Source: Pseudomonas duriflava
Lineage (GTDB): Bacteria; Pseudomonadota; Gammaproteobacteria; Pseudomonadales; Pseudomonadaceae
DNA length: 64,000 nucleotides
NCBI RefSeq assembly: GCF_007830155.1
Contig: NZ_VLKY01000006.1
Span: forward strand, 124,001 to 188,000
Reading direction: 5' to 3'
Below are positions 47,503-56,833 of the stretch, one piece after another. The position numbers and the translations under genes were made by a program. Each line of letters begins with the position of its first letter. Within the stretch, counting starts at the first letter, position 1. Below the pieces are notes generated by a model. That model was not told where the DNA came from. It did not search any database and saw only the letters and a program-made list of their open reading frames with translations.

Positions 47503-48298
47503 TGTCTTCGAAGCCTGGATAAAGACTCATACCGCCATCCACGAACAGGGTGGCACCTACAACATAATCGGACAGATCAGAGGCGAGCCAAACGACAGCA
47601 TTGCCGATGTCTTCGACATCCCCGACACGCTTGTAGGGAATCAGCTTTAGCAACTGGCGTCGTCCTTCTTCATTGCCTGTAGCCTCTTCATTGATGGCGG
47701 TCGCGATAGCACCAGGGGCAATGCTGTTAATGCGAATACGTTTGGGTGCCATCTCCTGCGCCAGGGTCTTCATCATCAGACTGACCCCTCCTTTGGAGGC
47801 GGCATAGTTGACATGACCGGCCCAGGGAATAACTTCATGGACGGAACTCATGCAAATGATTTTGCCAGCCGCACGCGACAGTTCAGGGTTAACGCCTTGC
47901 TCCAGGAACTGGCGGATCGCCGCACGGGCGCACAGGAACTGGCCGGTAAGATTGGACTGAATAACCTGATTCCAGTCCTTCAGCGACATGTCGGCCGAGG
48001 GCGCATCCCGTTGCAGACCGGCATTAGCTACGAGAATATCCAATCGACCAAAAGCTTCCAGTGTCTTGGCGAACATCTGGTCGACGTCTTGCTCATCACC
48101 TACGTCGCCACCAACGGCAATGGCCCTACCGCCTGCCGCGTTTATTTCTTCGGCCAGTTGTTCAGCGGGCTCGGCATTAGAGTGGTAGTTAATTGCAACT
48201 GCAGCACCGACGTCTGCCAGTGCCTTGGCAGAGGCGGCACCGATACCGGAACTGCTGCCGGTGACCAGGGCCACCTGGCCATCAAGTGATATTTTCAT
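47495..48298 (-). CDS. Glucose 1-dehydrogenase-like SDR
   Basis: 267 residues from the ATG at 48298 (the frame is open to 48337). Classical short-chain dehydrogenase: TGSSSGIGAASA nucleotide motif, LVANAGLQ, catalytic Ser in MSSVHE, YAASKGG with the Tyr-Lys pair, and a C-terminus that ends VGATLFVDGGMSLYPGF. Closest by feel to NAD(P)-glucose 1-dehydrogenases. The gene overlaps the GH15 gene by eight bases, which implies translational coupling; glucose released by GH15 may be the substrate. Specificity is not proven by sequence. Confidence 0.85.
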   Translation of the reverse strand: MKISLDGQVALVTGSSSGIGAASAKALADVGAAVAINYHSNAEPAEQLAEEINAAGGRAIAVGGDVGDEQDVDQMFAKTLEAFGRLDILVANAGLQRDAPSADMSLKDWNQVIQSNLTGQFLCARAAIRQFLEQGVNPELSRAAGKIICMSSVHEVIPWAGHVNYAASKGGVSLMMKTLAQEMAPKRIRINSIAPGAIATAINEEATGNEEGRRQLLKLIPYKRVGDVEDIGNAVVWLASDLSDYVVGATLFVDGGMSLYPGFEDNG

Positions 48299-48404
48299 GA
48301 CGAAGCTCCCGGAGAGTCTGCCAATGGGTCTTGTCACCTGACCCTTGGTAGCTCCGGAGAGTTCAGCGCTACCGGGCGGAAGCGCTGTGTCAATCCATAC
48401 GGAC

Positions 48405-49631
48405 CTATTCGATTTTGGGCGTATGCAAGTGGTCGCGTCGGGCCAAGGTTGGGAACAGCTTGATCCACAGGCCCGCGATTACCAGGGTTCCGGTGCCGCC
48501 CAATACAACGGCAGGCACGGTGCCAAACCAGGCTGCCGTCACGCCGGACTCAAACTCGCCCAACTGGTTCGAGGCACCGATAAACAAACCGTTGACCGCG
48601 CTGACACGGCCACGCATCTCGTCAGGTGTTTCCAGTTGTACAAAGGCGCCACGGATCACCATGCTGATCATATCGGCTGCTCCCAGCACGGCCAGGACGG
48701 CCAGGCTGAACCAGAACGACGTGGACAGGCCGAAGGCGATAGTCGCTACGCCAAACACGCCGACGGCGGTAAACATGGTGCGACCCACATTGCGTTCGAT
48801 AGGAAAGCGCGCCAGCCAGAAGGACATGAGTAATGCCCCTACAGCAGGTGCCGAGCGCAACAGGCCCAGGCCCCAGGGGCCGGTCAGCAGGATGTCGCGA
48901 GCGAATACCGGCAGCAGGGCGGTAGCGCCGCCAAGCAGCACGGCGAAGAGATCCAGGGAAATCGCACCGAAAACGTCCCTCCGGCTGCGAATAAAGCGAA
49001 TACCGGCCAGCAGCGAGTTCAGGCTGGCTTTTTCCTGGCGCGGCTTTTGCGCACGAGCGGGTAGGCTGAGCATTAGCGTGATAGCCGCTAGATATAAAGC
49101 CATGGATGGGGCATAGACCCAGAACGAGCCGAACGCGTACAGCAGGCCGCCCAAGGCCGGCGAAACGATAGTTGCGCCCTGCATGGCCGACGCTGAAGCC
49201 GCTACGGCCCGCGGAAACAGTGACGCCGGCACGATGTTGGGCAATAGCGCCTGGGTAGCAGGCATTTCAAACGCACGGCAGGCACCCAGGACAAATGCCA
49301 GGATAAAGATCAGTTCCCGGGTAACCTGTTCGTTGAGGCTGCCGACTACCAGGGCAAGAGCGGTTAGTGCCTGCCCGGTCTGGCACAGCGCCGCAACCTT
49401 GCGCCGATCGTAACGGTCCGCCACATGGCCGGTATGTAGCATGAACAGTACACGCGGCAGGAACTCAACAAGACCGACCAAGCCCAGATCAAGCACATCG
49501 TGGGTCAGCGAGTACATGTGCCAGCCAATGGCAACGGTCAACATCTGAAACCCGCTGGCTGTACAGACACGAGCAAACCAGAAAGCGACGAAAGGGCGGT
49601 GGCGGCGCAAGTACAGCGGTTCGGTAGACAT
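48405..49631 (-). CDS. MFS transporter, EntS-like (TMF_3 group)
   Basis: 408 residues from ATG 49631 with GAGG six bases upstream; a longer frame to 49661 is less likely. Twelve membrane helices. Seen: GHVADRYDRRKVAALCQ between helices 2 and 3, and the family pattern RGAFVQLETPDEMRGRVSAVNGLFIGASNQLGEFE (positions about residue 340) typical of EntS-like and other efflux permeases. The substrate is unknown, as no siderophore or drug-resistance gene is nearby. Divergent from the bd-type oxidase operon. Confidence 0.86.
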   Translation of the reverse strand: MSTEPLYLRRHRPFVAFWFARVCTASGFQMLTVAIGWHMYSLTHDVLDLGLVGLVEFLPRVLFMLHTGHVADRYDRRKVAALCQTGQALTALALVVGSLNEQVTRELIFILAFVLGACRAFEMPATQALLPNIVPASLFPRAVAASASAMQGATIVSPALGGLLYAFGSFWVYAPSMALYLAAITLMLSLPARAQKPRQEKASLNSLLAGIRFIRSRRDVFGAISLDLFAVLLGGATALLPVFARDILLTGPWGLGLLRSAPAVGALLMSFWLARFPIERNVGRTMFTAVGVFGVATIAFGLSTSFWFSLAVLAVLGAADMISMVIRGAFVQLETPDEMRGRVSAVNGLFIGASNQLGEFESGVTAAWFGTVPAVVLGGTGTLVIAGLWIKLFPTLARRDHLHTPKIE

Positions 49632-49969
49632 GAAGGACCTCGTACGGCAGGTGGTCATCATACCGCTTGTCTGCTGTTTTGTGAGCAGAAGGGCGACATA
49701 TCTCGAAACAAGCTGACGGTCTCAACTGAGTTGCGCTACTTTGCCGCGTGACATCTGGCCACGAGTGTTACTTTCCAATAGAGCGCTACTCTGTCTCTAG
49801 ACGTTGACCTGAGTCAGTGCCCTGATGCCGAAAATCTTTTAATGAGGTATCCGTTTTTCGCCTCGTCAGAACGATTGCGCGTGCCAGGGCTCGAAACATT
49901 GCCTTGAGTTGCTATGTCATCGAGCGATTGCGCTTGACGCAATCGGAAGCCTGAAGAAGAGGATCGCCT
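49632..49969. other. 338-base divergent regulatory region of the MFS gene and cioAB
   Basis: Contains an imperfect ANR/FNR-like site (TTGACCTGAGTCAG at 49804-49817; 8 of 10 consensus positions) and a perfect hairpin at 49925-49945 just before the cioA ribosome-binding site. P. aeruginosa cioAB is known to respond to ANR and RoxSR. No gene is seen. Confidence 0.5.
49925..49945 (+). promoter_or_regulatory. Hairpin in the cioA 5' untranslated region
   Basis: CGATTGCG / CGCAATCG, eight perfect pairs with a five-base loop, 25 bases upstream of the ATG and about 12 before the AGAGGA ribosome-binding site. It may affect mRNA stability or translation, or be a protein-binding palindrome. Confidence 0.4.
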
Positions 49970-51409
49970 ATGTTCGGCCTGGAGGCTCTGGATCTTGCGA
50001 GGATTCAGTTCGCATTCACCGTATCGTTCCATATCATCTTCCCTGCCTTATCCATTGGAATGGCAAGCTTTCTGGCCGTACTGGAAGGGTTGTGGCTGAA
50101 AACACGAGACTCGACCTACCGAGACCTCTATCACTTCTGGCTAAAGGTCTTTGCCGTTTTCTTTGGCATGGGAGTGGTATCGGGCCTGGTCATGGCCTAC
50201 GAATTTGGCACCAACTGGAGTGGGTTCGTCGAGTTTGCCGGTAACGTGACCGGGCCGCTGCTGACGTATGAGGTACTGACGGCCTTCTTTATCGAGGCAG
50301 GTTTCCTGGGCGTAATGCTATTCGGCTGGAATCGCGTAGGGCCTGGCCTGCACTTTTTCTCCACCGTCATGGTGGCCCTCGGTACGTTGACGTCCACCTT
50401 CTGGATTCTATCGTCCAACAGTTGGATGCATACCCCGGACGGGTATGAAATTGTCGACGGTAGGGTAATTCCCATCAACTGGCTGGATGTGATTTTCAGC
50501 CCGTCGTTTCCGTTCCGCTGGGCGCATATGAGTATTGCGGCCTACCTGTCCGTGGCGTTTCTGGTCGGCGCGTCGGCAGCCTGGCATTTGCTGCGTGGTA
50601 ACGACAACCCGGCGATCCGCAAAATGTTCTCGATGGCCATGTGGATGGCTCTGCTCGTGGCGCCCATTCAGGCTATGGTGGGTGATGCGCACGGGTTGAA
50701 TACACTCGAACATCAGCCCACAAAGATCGCAGCTATTGAGGGGCATTGGGAAAACGTTCCTGGTGAGCCAACCCCTCTGATCCTGTTTGGCTGGCCCGAT
50801 ATGGAACGTGAGGAAACACGCTTCAAGGTTGAGATTCCGGTGCTGGGTAGCTTGATTCTCAAGCACAGCTTCACCGAGCAGATTCCTGCTTTAAAAGATT
50901 TCCCCAAGGAGGACCGTCCGCCCGCGTATGTAGTCTTCTGGAGCTTTCGCATCATGGTGCTCATGGGACTGTTGATGATTGCGACCGGCTTCTGGAGTCT
51001 CTATCTGCGCTGGCGTCACCATCTCTATGAAAACAAAGCCTTTCTGCGGGCAGTCATGTTCATGGGTCCATCAGGCCTGATTGCAGTCCTGGCAGGTTGG
51101 TTCACTACCGAGGTGGGCCGGCAGCCATGGGTAGTGTATGGCCTGCTGCGTACCAAGGATGCCGTTTCCAATCATGGCGTGGGGCAGCTCAGCCTGACCC
51201 TGATCAGTTTTGTCGTTGTGTACTTCGCGGTATTCGGCATCGGAACGGTGTATGCGCTGCGCATTATCGGCAAGGGTCCGCATACCGGAGAGGGCAAGCA
51301 GTCCACGGCTGGTGGTCCGGGCCATGACCGCCATACCAAACGCCCCCTGTCCGCCACGAATGCAGGCTTTGAACAAGGCCACACCCATGATGACCTGGAT
51401 AGGAATTAA
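49970..51409 (+). CDS. cioA: Cyanide-insensitive bd-type ubiquinol oxidase subunit I
   Basis: 479 residues, nine membrane helices. Oxidises ubiquinol and reduces oxygen to water at the inner membrane; helps growth with cyanide, at low oxygen and under stress. Seen: heme ligand region FAFTVSFHIIFPALSIG (His21), the second ligand region PFRWAHMSIAAYLS, MAYEFGTNWSGF, and a short Q-loop as in Pseudomonas CIO rather than the long loop of E. coli CydA. His-rich C-terminal tail. AGAGGA precedes the ATG; cioB starts three bases after the stop. Probably controlled by oxygen state. Confidence 0.96.
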   Translation: MFGLEALDLARIQFAFTVSFHIIFPALSIGMASFLAVLEGLWLKTRDSTYRDLYHFWLKVFAVFFGMGVVSGLVMAYEFGTNWSGFVEFAGNVTGPLLTYEVLTAFFIEAGFLGVMLFGWNRVGPGLHFFSTVMVALGTLTSTFWILSSNSWMHTPDGYEIVDGRVIPINWLDVIFSPSFPFRWAHMSIAAYLSVAFLVGASAAWHLLRGNDNPAIRKMFSMAMWMALLVAPIQAMVGDAHGLNTLEHQPTKIAAIEGHWENVPGEPTPLILFGWPDMEREETRFKVEIPVLGSLILKHSFTEQIPALKDFPKEDRPPAYVVFWSFRIMVLMGLLMIATGFWSLYLRWRHHLYENKAFLRAVMFMGPSGLIAVLAGWFTTEVGRQPWVVYGLLRTKDAVSNHGVGQLSLTLISFVVVYFAVFGIGTVYALRIIGKGPHTGEGKQSTAGGPGHDRHTKRPLSATNAGFEQGHTHDDLDRN

Positions 51410-51412
51410 ACA

Positions 51413-52426
51413 ATGGTTGGCATAGATCTCACCTTTATCTGGGCTGTCATCATCATCTTTTCGATCATGATGTATGTGGTGATGGACGGCTTTGACCTGG
51501 GCATCGGAATCCTTTTTCCCTTTGTGAAGGGGAGCGAGGAGCGGGGCGTCATGATGAATACCGTGGCGCCCATCTGGGACGGTAACGAAACCTGGCTGGT
51601 TCTGGGCGGGGCGGGGTTATACGGCGCCTTTCCGCTGGCCTACGGCGTCGTCTTGCCGGCGCTGTACCTGCCGCTGATTTTCATGCTGATCGGCTTGATC
51701 TTTCGCGGTGTAGCGTTCGAGTTTCGCTTCAAGGTCGATGTAGGCAAGGAGGGCTTGTGGGACAAGTCCTTCATTGTCGGGTCGGTACTGGCTACATTCT
51801 GCCAGGGCGTGGCGCTGGGCGGCTTCATCCAGGGGATACCCGTTGTCAACCGCCAGTATGCCGGCGGGCCGCTGGACTGGCTCACGCCATTCTCGCTCTT
51901 TTGCGGGTTGGGCTTGATCGCGGCTTATGCACTGCTCGGCAGTACCTGGCTGATCATGAAGACCGAAGGGCATATTCAGGCGCGCATGCGAACATTGACC
52001 CGGCCATTACTGCTCATTTTGTTGCTGGTCATGGGCGGTGTCAGCTTGTGGACGCCGTTGAGCCATGAGGCTATCGCCCAGCGCTGGTTTACCTTTCCCA
52101 ATATCCTGTGGTTTATGCCGGTTCCGATTTTGGTTGTGGTGACTGCAGTGGGCCTACTGAAATCCATTCAGCGGGAGGAAATCCATTCCACGCCGTTCGT
52201 GCTCACGCTTATTCTGATCTTTCTTGGGTATAGCGGTCTGGGTATCAGTTTATGGCCCTATATCATTCCGCCTTCCGTAACGATCTGGGACGCGGCTTCG
52301 CCGCCACAAAGCCAGCTGTTTTTGTTGATCGGTACGCTATTCATCATTCCGATGACACTTATGTATACCGCCTGGGGGTATTACGTTTTCCGTGGGAAGG
52401 TCAGAGCGGGAGAGGGGTATCACTGA
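51413..52426 (+). CDS. cioB: Cyanide-insensitive bd-type ubiquinol oxidase subunit II
   Basis: 337 residues, eight membrane helices; structural partner of CioA. Seen: the start YVVMDGFDLGIGILFPFVKG, WDGNETWLVLGGAGLYGAFP and the C-terminal PPSVTIWDAASPPQSQLF, all CydB family signatures. It lies three bases after cioA; the small DUF2474 gene follows two bases after the stop, so three genes form one operon. Confidence 0.97.
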   Translation: MVGIDLTFIWAVIIIFSIMMYVVMDGFDLGIGILFPFVKGSEERGVMMNTVAPIWDGNETWLVLGGAGLYGAFPLAYGVVLPALYLPLIFMLIGLIFRGVAFEFRFKVDVGKEGLWDKSFIVGSVLATFCQGVALGGFIQGIPVVNRQYAGGPLDWLTPFSLFCGLGLIAAYALLGSTWLIMKTEGHIQARMRTLTRPLLLILLLVMGGVSLWTPLSHEAIAQRWFTFPNILWFMPVPILVVVTAVGLLKSIQREEIHSTPFVLTLILIFLGYSGLGISLWPYIIPPSVTIWDAASPPQSQLFLLIGTLFIIPMTLMYTAWGYYVFRGKVRAGEGYH

Positions 52427-52428
52427 TC

Positions 52429-52587
52429 ATGGCTGGACAAGAACAAGAGCCCAATCCCGCCGAGGGCAAGCCCCTCTGGAAACGGTTGGGATGGATGTTG
52501 GTGATTTGGGCAGGCAGCGTAGCGGCCTTAGGTATCCTTTCCTATGGCCTGCGCCTGTTCATGAGCGCAGCCGGACTCAAGTCATAA
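52429..52587 (+). CDS. DUF2474 small membrane protein of the bd oxidase operon
   Basis: 52 residues: a soluble acidic N-terminus, PLWKRLGWMLVIWAGSVAAL opening a single membrane helix, and a short tail. DUF2474 genes sit directly after cioAB in Pseudomonas, where the product may act as a small accessory subunit similar in role to CydX of E. coli. The ATG lies two bases after the cioB stop, with GGGGTATC upstream. The role as a subunit is inferred from position and size. Confidence 0.82.
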   Translation: MAGQEQEPNPAEGKPLWKRLGWMLVIWAGSVAALGILSYGLRLFMSAAGLKS

Positions 52588-52721
52588 GCGTGATTTGATC
52601 CGGGAAACACGGGGTTAAGCTGTCTGGTATCGGTTCGATTGGCTGAATCCGTGGGGTGTTTGACCTATGAGCGCTGGGCATCCCGCTATGCTTGAACGCT
52701 TTCGATTCCAGGAGAATTGCT

Positions 52722-53195
52722 ATGGATGTCTTGAGCCGCCCACCGTTACCCCCGTTCACGCTCGAAACGGCCTGCCAGAAAGTGCGCGCTGCCGAGGATG
52801 GCTGGAACGGCCGCGACCCCTATAAGATGGCGCTGGCCTACAGTGAAGACAGTGTCTGGCGTAACCGTGCCGAGTTCATCCGTGGACGTGAACAAATCGT
52901 GGCGTTTTTGGAGCGAAAGTGGCGAAGGGAGTTGGAGTATCGCCTGATCAAGGAGCTTTGGTCGCACGACGGTAACCGCATTGCCGTGCGCTTCGCCTAT
53001 GAGTGGCATGACGACAGCGGGCAGTGGTTTCGCTCCTATGGTAACGAGAATTGGGCATTCAACGGGCAGGGCCTGATGATTGAGCGGCACGCCAGCATTA
53101 ACGATCTGCCTATCCAGGAGCGCGAGCGGCTATTTCATTGGCCGCAGGGGCGTCGACCGGATGATCACGCCTCGTTGAGTGCGTTGGGGCTATAA
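52722..53195 (+). CDS. DUF1348 / NTF2-like family protein
   Basis: 157 residues from the ATG at 52722 with AGGAG eight bases upstream; the longer frame from 52692 is not favoured. Seen: [38 protein letters not shown] and [18 protein letters not shown], as in the DUF1348 group. The NTF2 fold makes a cone-shaped pocket used by many small enzymes and binders. No function is known. Single-gene unit after a 134-base gap; converges with cls. Confidence 0.86.
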   Translation: MDVLSRPPLPPFTLETACQKVRAAEDGWNGRDPYKMALAYSEDSVWRNRAEFIRGREQIVAFLERKWRRELEYRLIKELWSHDGNRIAVRFAYEWHDDSGQWFRSYGNENWAFNGQGLMIERHASINDLPIQERERLFHWPQGRRPDDHASLSALGL

Positions 53196-53209
53196 AGGGG
53201 CAACTCACA

Positions 53210-54649
53210 TTACAGCACGGGCGAGAACAGGCGTGCGATACGCATGCCTGCCTTGCGCCATCGACGTACGTTCACATTGTCTTCTGGCGTCAGCTCCAAA
53301 GAGCGTGAAAAATCGACTTCTAGCATCTTGCGCACCTCCCAGGCGAATTGCATATCCACCGTCATGACCATTACTTCGAAGTTCAGGCGGAATGAGCGAT
53401 TATCAAGGTTAGCGCTGCCAATGGCGGTGACGTCTTCATCGATTAACACTACCTTTTGATGCATGAAACCCGGCTGGTAACGAAAGATGCGAATGCCATT
53501 CTCGACAGCCCGAAGCGCATACAGATAGGACGCGGCATAGACAACTTTGTGATCCGGCCGTGAGGGCAACAGAATTCGTACATCCACGCCGCGCAAGGCC
53601 GCTAGTTGCAGAGCAGCGGCTACCGCTTCGTCAGGAATGAAATAGGGTGTGGTGATCCAAATGCGGTGCTGCGCGGAGTGGATGGCCTCAACAAAAAACA
53701 ACGAACAGGTTTCCCGGTCGTCCGCCGGGCCGGTCGCCACAACCTGGCAGAGCATACCGCCGTCTTCATAGCTTTCCGGCAAAAGCAGGGTCGGCAGCTT
53801 GCGGGTAACCCAAAACCAGTCCTGAGCAAAGGTTTCCTGCAGGGTTGCCAGAGCCGGTCCGCGAACTTCAATATGCGTATCTCGCCAAGGGGCTAGTGGT
53901 GGTTTATGACCCAGGTATTCCTCGCCAACATTGTGTCCACCTGCGAAACCGACTTCACCGTCCACCACGACGATCTTTCGATGGTTGCGGAAGTTAACCT
54001 GAAAGCGGTTGATCAATCCGCGGCGGTTGCTGAACGCCTTGACCTGAACACCGGCGGCCCGCAGCTTCATCACATAGCTGCGCGGTAGAGCATGACTGCC
54101 AATGGCGTCATAGAGCAGAAAGACTTCAACGCCAGCCTGGGCCCGTTCGATTAGCGTATTTTGCAGTGCACGGCCAATGGGGTCGTCATGAATGATGAAA
54201 AACTGTACCAGCACAACTTGGCGCGCTTCGCGAATGGCCTTGAAGATGGCTGTAAAGGTTTCTGTGCCATCCACCAGAAGTTTGACCTTATTGCTGGCTA
54301 CGCAAGGCGTGCGGGTTAAGGCGGTCATGGCCTTGAGCTTTCGATTGGCCGCGCTGCACTGCTGCGCAGCCAAAGCCTCGGCGATCCAGGGGCGCCAGTT
54401 CAGCTCGGCGGCCAGACGGGCCATCTCCTCATTGGCTTGCCGACGAGCCTTGACGTAACCGTCGAAGCGTCGCCGTCCAAACACAAGATAGGGCAGTAGG
54501 CTAATGAACGGCATGAACACCAAGGCAATCGCCCAGGCCATGGCGCCTTGCGCCGTACGCACGGTAATGACAGCGTGAATGGCCGCCAACACGCCGCTGA
54601 CTTCAACAAGAATGGCAAGCAGATGCAGGTCGATAGGTAACGCGGGCAC
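53210..54649 (-). CDS. clsA: Cardiolipin synthase A
   Basis: 479 residues. Condenses two phosphatidylglycerols into cardiolipin plus glycerol at the inner membrane. Seen: two N-terminal helices (about 8-28 and 38-58), and two phospholipase D motifs: [17 protein letters not shown] and [17 protein letters not shown], each with the HxK(x)4D pattern. The C-terminus ends [18 protein letters not shown], as in ClsA. The start is a GTG at 54649 with AGGA about ten bases before; no ATG precedes the first helix. Single-gene unit. Confidence 0.94.
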   Translation of the reverse strand: MPALPIDLHLLAILVEVSGVLAAIHAVITVRTAQGAMAWAIALVFMPFISLLPYLVFGRRRFDGYVKARRQANEEMARLAAELNWRPWIAEALAAQQCSAANRKLKAMTALTRTPCVASNKVKLLVDGTETFTAIFKAIREARQVVLVQFFIIHDDPIGRALQNTLIERAQAGVEVFLLYDAIGSHALPRSYVMKLRAAGVQVKAFSNRRGLINRFQVNFRNHRKIVVVDGEVGFAGGHNVGEEYLGHKPPLAPWRDTHIEVRGPALATLQETFAQDWFWVTRKLPTLLLPESYEDGGMLCQVVATGPADDRETCSLFFVEAIHSAQHRIWITTPYFIPDEAVAAALQLAALRGVDVRILLPSRPDHKVVYAASYLYALRAVENGIRIFRYQPGFMHQKVVLIDEDVTAIGSANLDNRSFRLNFEVMVMTVDMQFAWEVRKMLEVDFSRSLELTPEDNVNVRRWRKAGMRIARLFSPVL

Positions 54650-54700
54650 GTAAAATCCTGTCTGGTACGCGAACCCAGGCCGGATATGGCCCGAGTAGGT

Positions 54701-55834
54701 CTAGGAGAGTGCTTCGACCGCACGCAATACAACGAATTTCGGTGTGGCGGCAATTTGTTCGACGCGCCTGAACAAGCGCTTGAGTTTGACGTGATAACCC
54801 AAGTGCCGGTTGCCTACGATCCACAGTTCACCGCCGTTATCCAGTGCGGCTCGGGCCTGCTGGAACATGCGCCACGCCAGGAAGTCACCTACCACCTGTT
54901 GCTGATGGAAGGGCGGGTTACATAACACTATATCGAGCGAACGAGGCGGCTGGCTGGCCAGGCCGTCATCGGCCCGAAAAATCGCTGGCCGCGCTCCAAG
55001 TGCCCTATGCCAGTTTTCTTCCGCTGACTGAATCGCCATATAGGATTCGTCTACCAACGTGTACTGGGCCTCAGGGTTGGCCAGTGCACTGGCAATGGCC
55101 AATACACCGTTGCCACAACCCAGATCAGCCACCCGGGCATTGCCCAGGCTAGTAGGCAGATGCGGCAGGAAGGCCCGCGTACCAATGTCCAATCCTTCCC
55201 GGCAGAACACATTGGCATGGTTAACCAGTTCCAGCGCCGGCTGATCGAGTTGATAACGCGTCGGGTAGGGGGACGGAGCGGGTTGTCTAGGCGCGGGCGT
55301 AGCGAGCAGCAGGCGGGCCTTCTTGACTGCCAGCGAGGCCTGCACCGGGCCAATATATGTTTCCAGCAGACCGCCCGCGGCCCGGGGCAGGTGCTTGATC
55401 ATGGCCGCTGCGATCACGCGCGCGCCCGGCGCCAGTTGACCTTGCAGACGAATGAGCTGTTCTTCCAGCAGGGCGAGCGTTTTCGGGATGCGGATCAACA
55501 CGTAATCGAAAGGGCCAACTACCGGCTCGCTGGCCGGGACAAAGCTTACCGCCTCTTGGCCCAAACCATTGCGTTCAAGGTTGTCACGCAGCGCCAGGGC
55601 TGCCAGGTGAGAATCTCCACTGGAGATAATTTGCGCCTGGCGTGCCAGGCTGATTGCCAGCGCGCCAAAACTGTCATTGAGCACAAGTACACGTGCTCCG
55701 GCAGCTAGCCCTTCTTCGGCCAGCTGATTGAGCGTGTACTCATCGGCAGCATCAAAGGCCTGTAACGGGTCGTCGCGACGGGGCGGTTGACGTTGAAGAT
55801 CGAGGTGGGCAAAGGGCGTAGAAAGACGAGCCAT
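54701..55834 (-). CDS. rlmG: 23S rRNA m2G1835 methyltransferase
   Basis: 377 residues from the ATG at 55834; the frame is open to 55954, but the family begins MARLSTPFAHLDLQR-like. SAM-dependent enzyme that makes N2-methylguanosine at position 1835 (E. coli numbering) of 23S rRNA. Seen: an inactive N-terminal methyltransferase-like domain and a catalytic C-terminal domain with VADLGCGNGVLAIASA and the NPPF motif (IVLCNPPFHQQ), which marks amino-group methyltransferases. Divergent from the SDR at 55978. Confidence 0.94.
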   Translation of the reverse strand: MARLSTPFAHLDLQRQPPRRDDPLQAFDAADEYTLNQLAEEGLAAGARVLVLNDSFGALAISLARQAQIISSGDSHLAALALRDNLERNGLGQEAVSFVPASEPVVGPFDYVLIRIPKTLALLEEQLIRLQGQLAPGARVIAAAMIKHLPRAAGGLLETYIGPVQASLAVKKARLLLATPAPRQPAPSPYPTRYQLDQPALELVNHANVFCREGLDIGTRAFLPHLPTSLGNARVADLGCGNGVLAIASALANPEAQYTLVDESYMAIQSAEENWHRALGARPAIFRADDGLASQPPRSLDIVLCNPPFHQQQVVGDFLAWRMFQQARAALDNGGELWIVGNRHLGYHVKLKRLFRRVEQIAATPKFVVLRAVEALS

Positions 55835-55977
55835 GAACAGACATCTATGCAAGCGGCGGAAAGACGTCAGTGTAGGGGAGTCGTCAGGGTTACGCTGCTC
55901 TTTTCCAGCTGAACGTCGCGTCGTGCTCGTCGGTCCAAGAGCGGAGTGATCCATCTACTGGTCCTGCCGAGGGCGCC

Positions 55978-56739
55978 ATGAGTCTTGATTCATTCTCACT
56001 GAAAGGAAAGGTCGCTATTGTCACCGGGTGCGACGCTGGATTGGGGCAGGCTATGACGGTTGCTCTGGCCCGTGCCGGTTGCAACATCGTAGGGGTCAGC
56101 CGGCGAACACCGGATGAGACGCAAGCCCTGGTCGAGTCGGCCGGTCGCCGCTTCGAAGCCGTCAAGGCAGATCTGAGCACGATTGAGCCTATTCCGTTCA
56201 TTGTAGACGAGGCGCTGCGTGCGTTCGGTCATATCGATGTGCTGATCAATAACGCCGGGATCATCCGCCGTGAAAATGCCCTTGAATTCAGCGAGCAGGA
56301 CTGGGACGACGTTCTGGACGTCAACCTCAAAAGCGTGTTCTTTCTGTCCCAGGCCGTAGCACGGCACTGCGTCGCTGAGCAGCGCGGCGGTAAAATAATC
56401 AACATTGCATCAATGCTGTCGTTTCAGGGCGGTATTCGCGTGCCGTCCTATACTGCGGCGAAAAGTGGCCTAATGGGGCTGACCAAGGCACTGGCCAATG
56501 AATGGGCTCCGCACGGAATCAATGTCAATGCGATTGCCCCGGGCTATATGGCAACCAACAATACAGCCGCGTTGCGGGCCGATAAGCAGCGTAACGCGGA
56601 TATCCTGGCCCGGATTCCGGCTGGGCGCTGGGGGCGCGCGGATGATCTTGCTGGCCCGGTCGTCTTCCTGGCGTCGTCGGCTTCTGACTATATGCATGGC
56701 TGCACACTAGCCGTAGACGGCGGCTGGCTGGCGCGCTAA
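55978..56739 (+). CDS. kduD: KduD-like short-chain dehydrogenase
   Basis: 253 residues. In pectin and uronate users KduD reduces 5-keto-4-deoxyuronate products to 2-keto-3-deoxygluconate. Seen: TGCDAGLGQAMTVALARAG, SRRTPDETQALVESAGRRF, INNAGIIRRENALEFSEQDW, YTAAKSGLMGLTKALANEWA with the catalytic Tyr-Lys, and YMATNNTAALRAD, all strongly KduD-like. Unlike in pectinolytic organisms, kduI and other uronate genes are absent around it, so its true substrate may differ. The ATG at 55978 has a weak ribosome-binding site. It may form a unit with fpr, but a 94-base gap separates them. Confidence 0.85.
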   Translation: MSLDSFSLKGKVAIVTGCDAGLGQAMTVALARAGCNIVGVSRRTPDETQALVESAGRRFEAVKADLSTIEPIPFIVDEALRAFGHIDVLINNAGIIRRENALEFSEQDWDDVLDVNLKSVFFLSQAVARHCVAEQRGGKIINIASMLSFQGGIRVPSYTAAKSGLMGLTKALANEWAPHGINVNAIAPGYMATNNTAALRADKQRNADILARIPAGRWGRADDLAGPVVFLASSASDYMHGCTLAVDGGWLAR

Positions 56740-56833
56740 AGGGCTGTACACCTACAGATTGTCCGTTGAAAAGCCGGGCCAGGCTTGTTTTCATGACCAC
56801 CATGAGCCTGTCTGAACTACGAGGAAGCCCCGC

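Noticed and set aside
49804-49817. ANR/FNR site upstream of cioA
   Set aside because: TTGAC-N4-GTCAG misses consensus TTGAT-N4-ATCAA at two positions; mentioned in the region entry but not called as a separate site.
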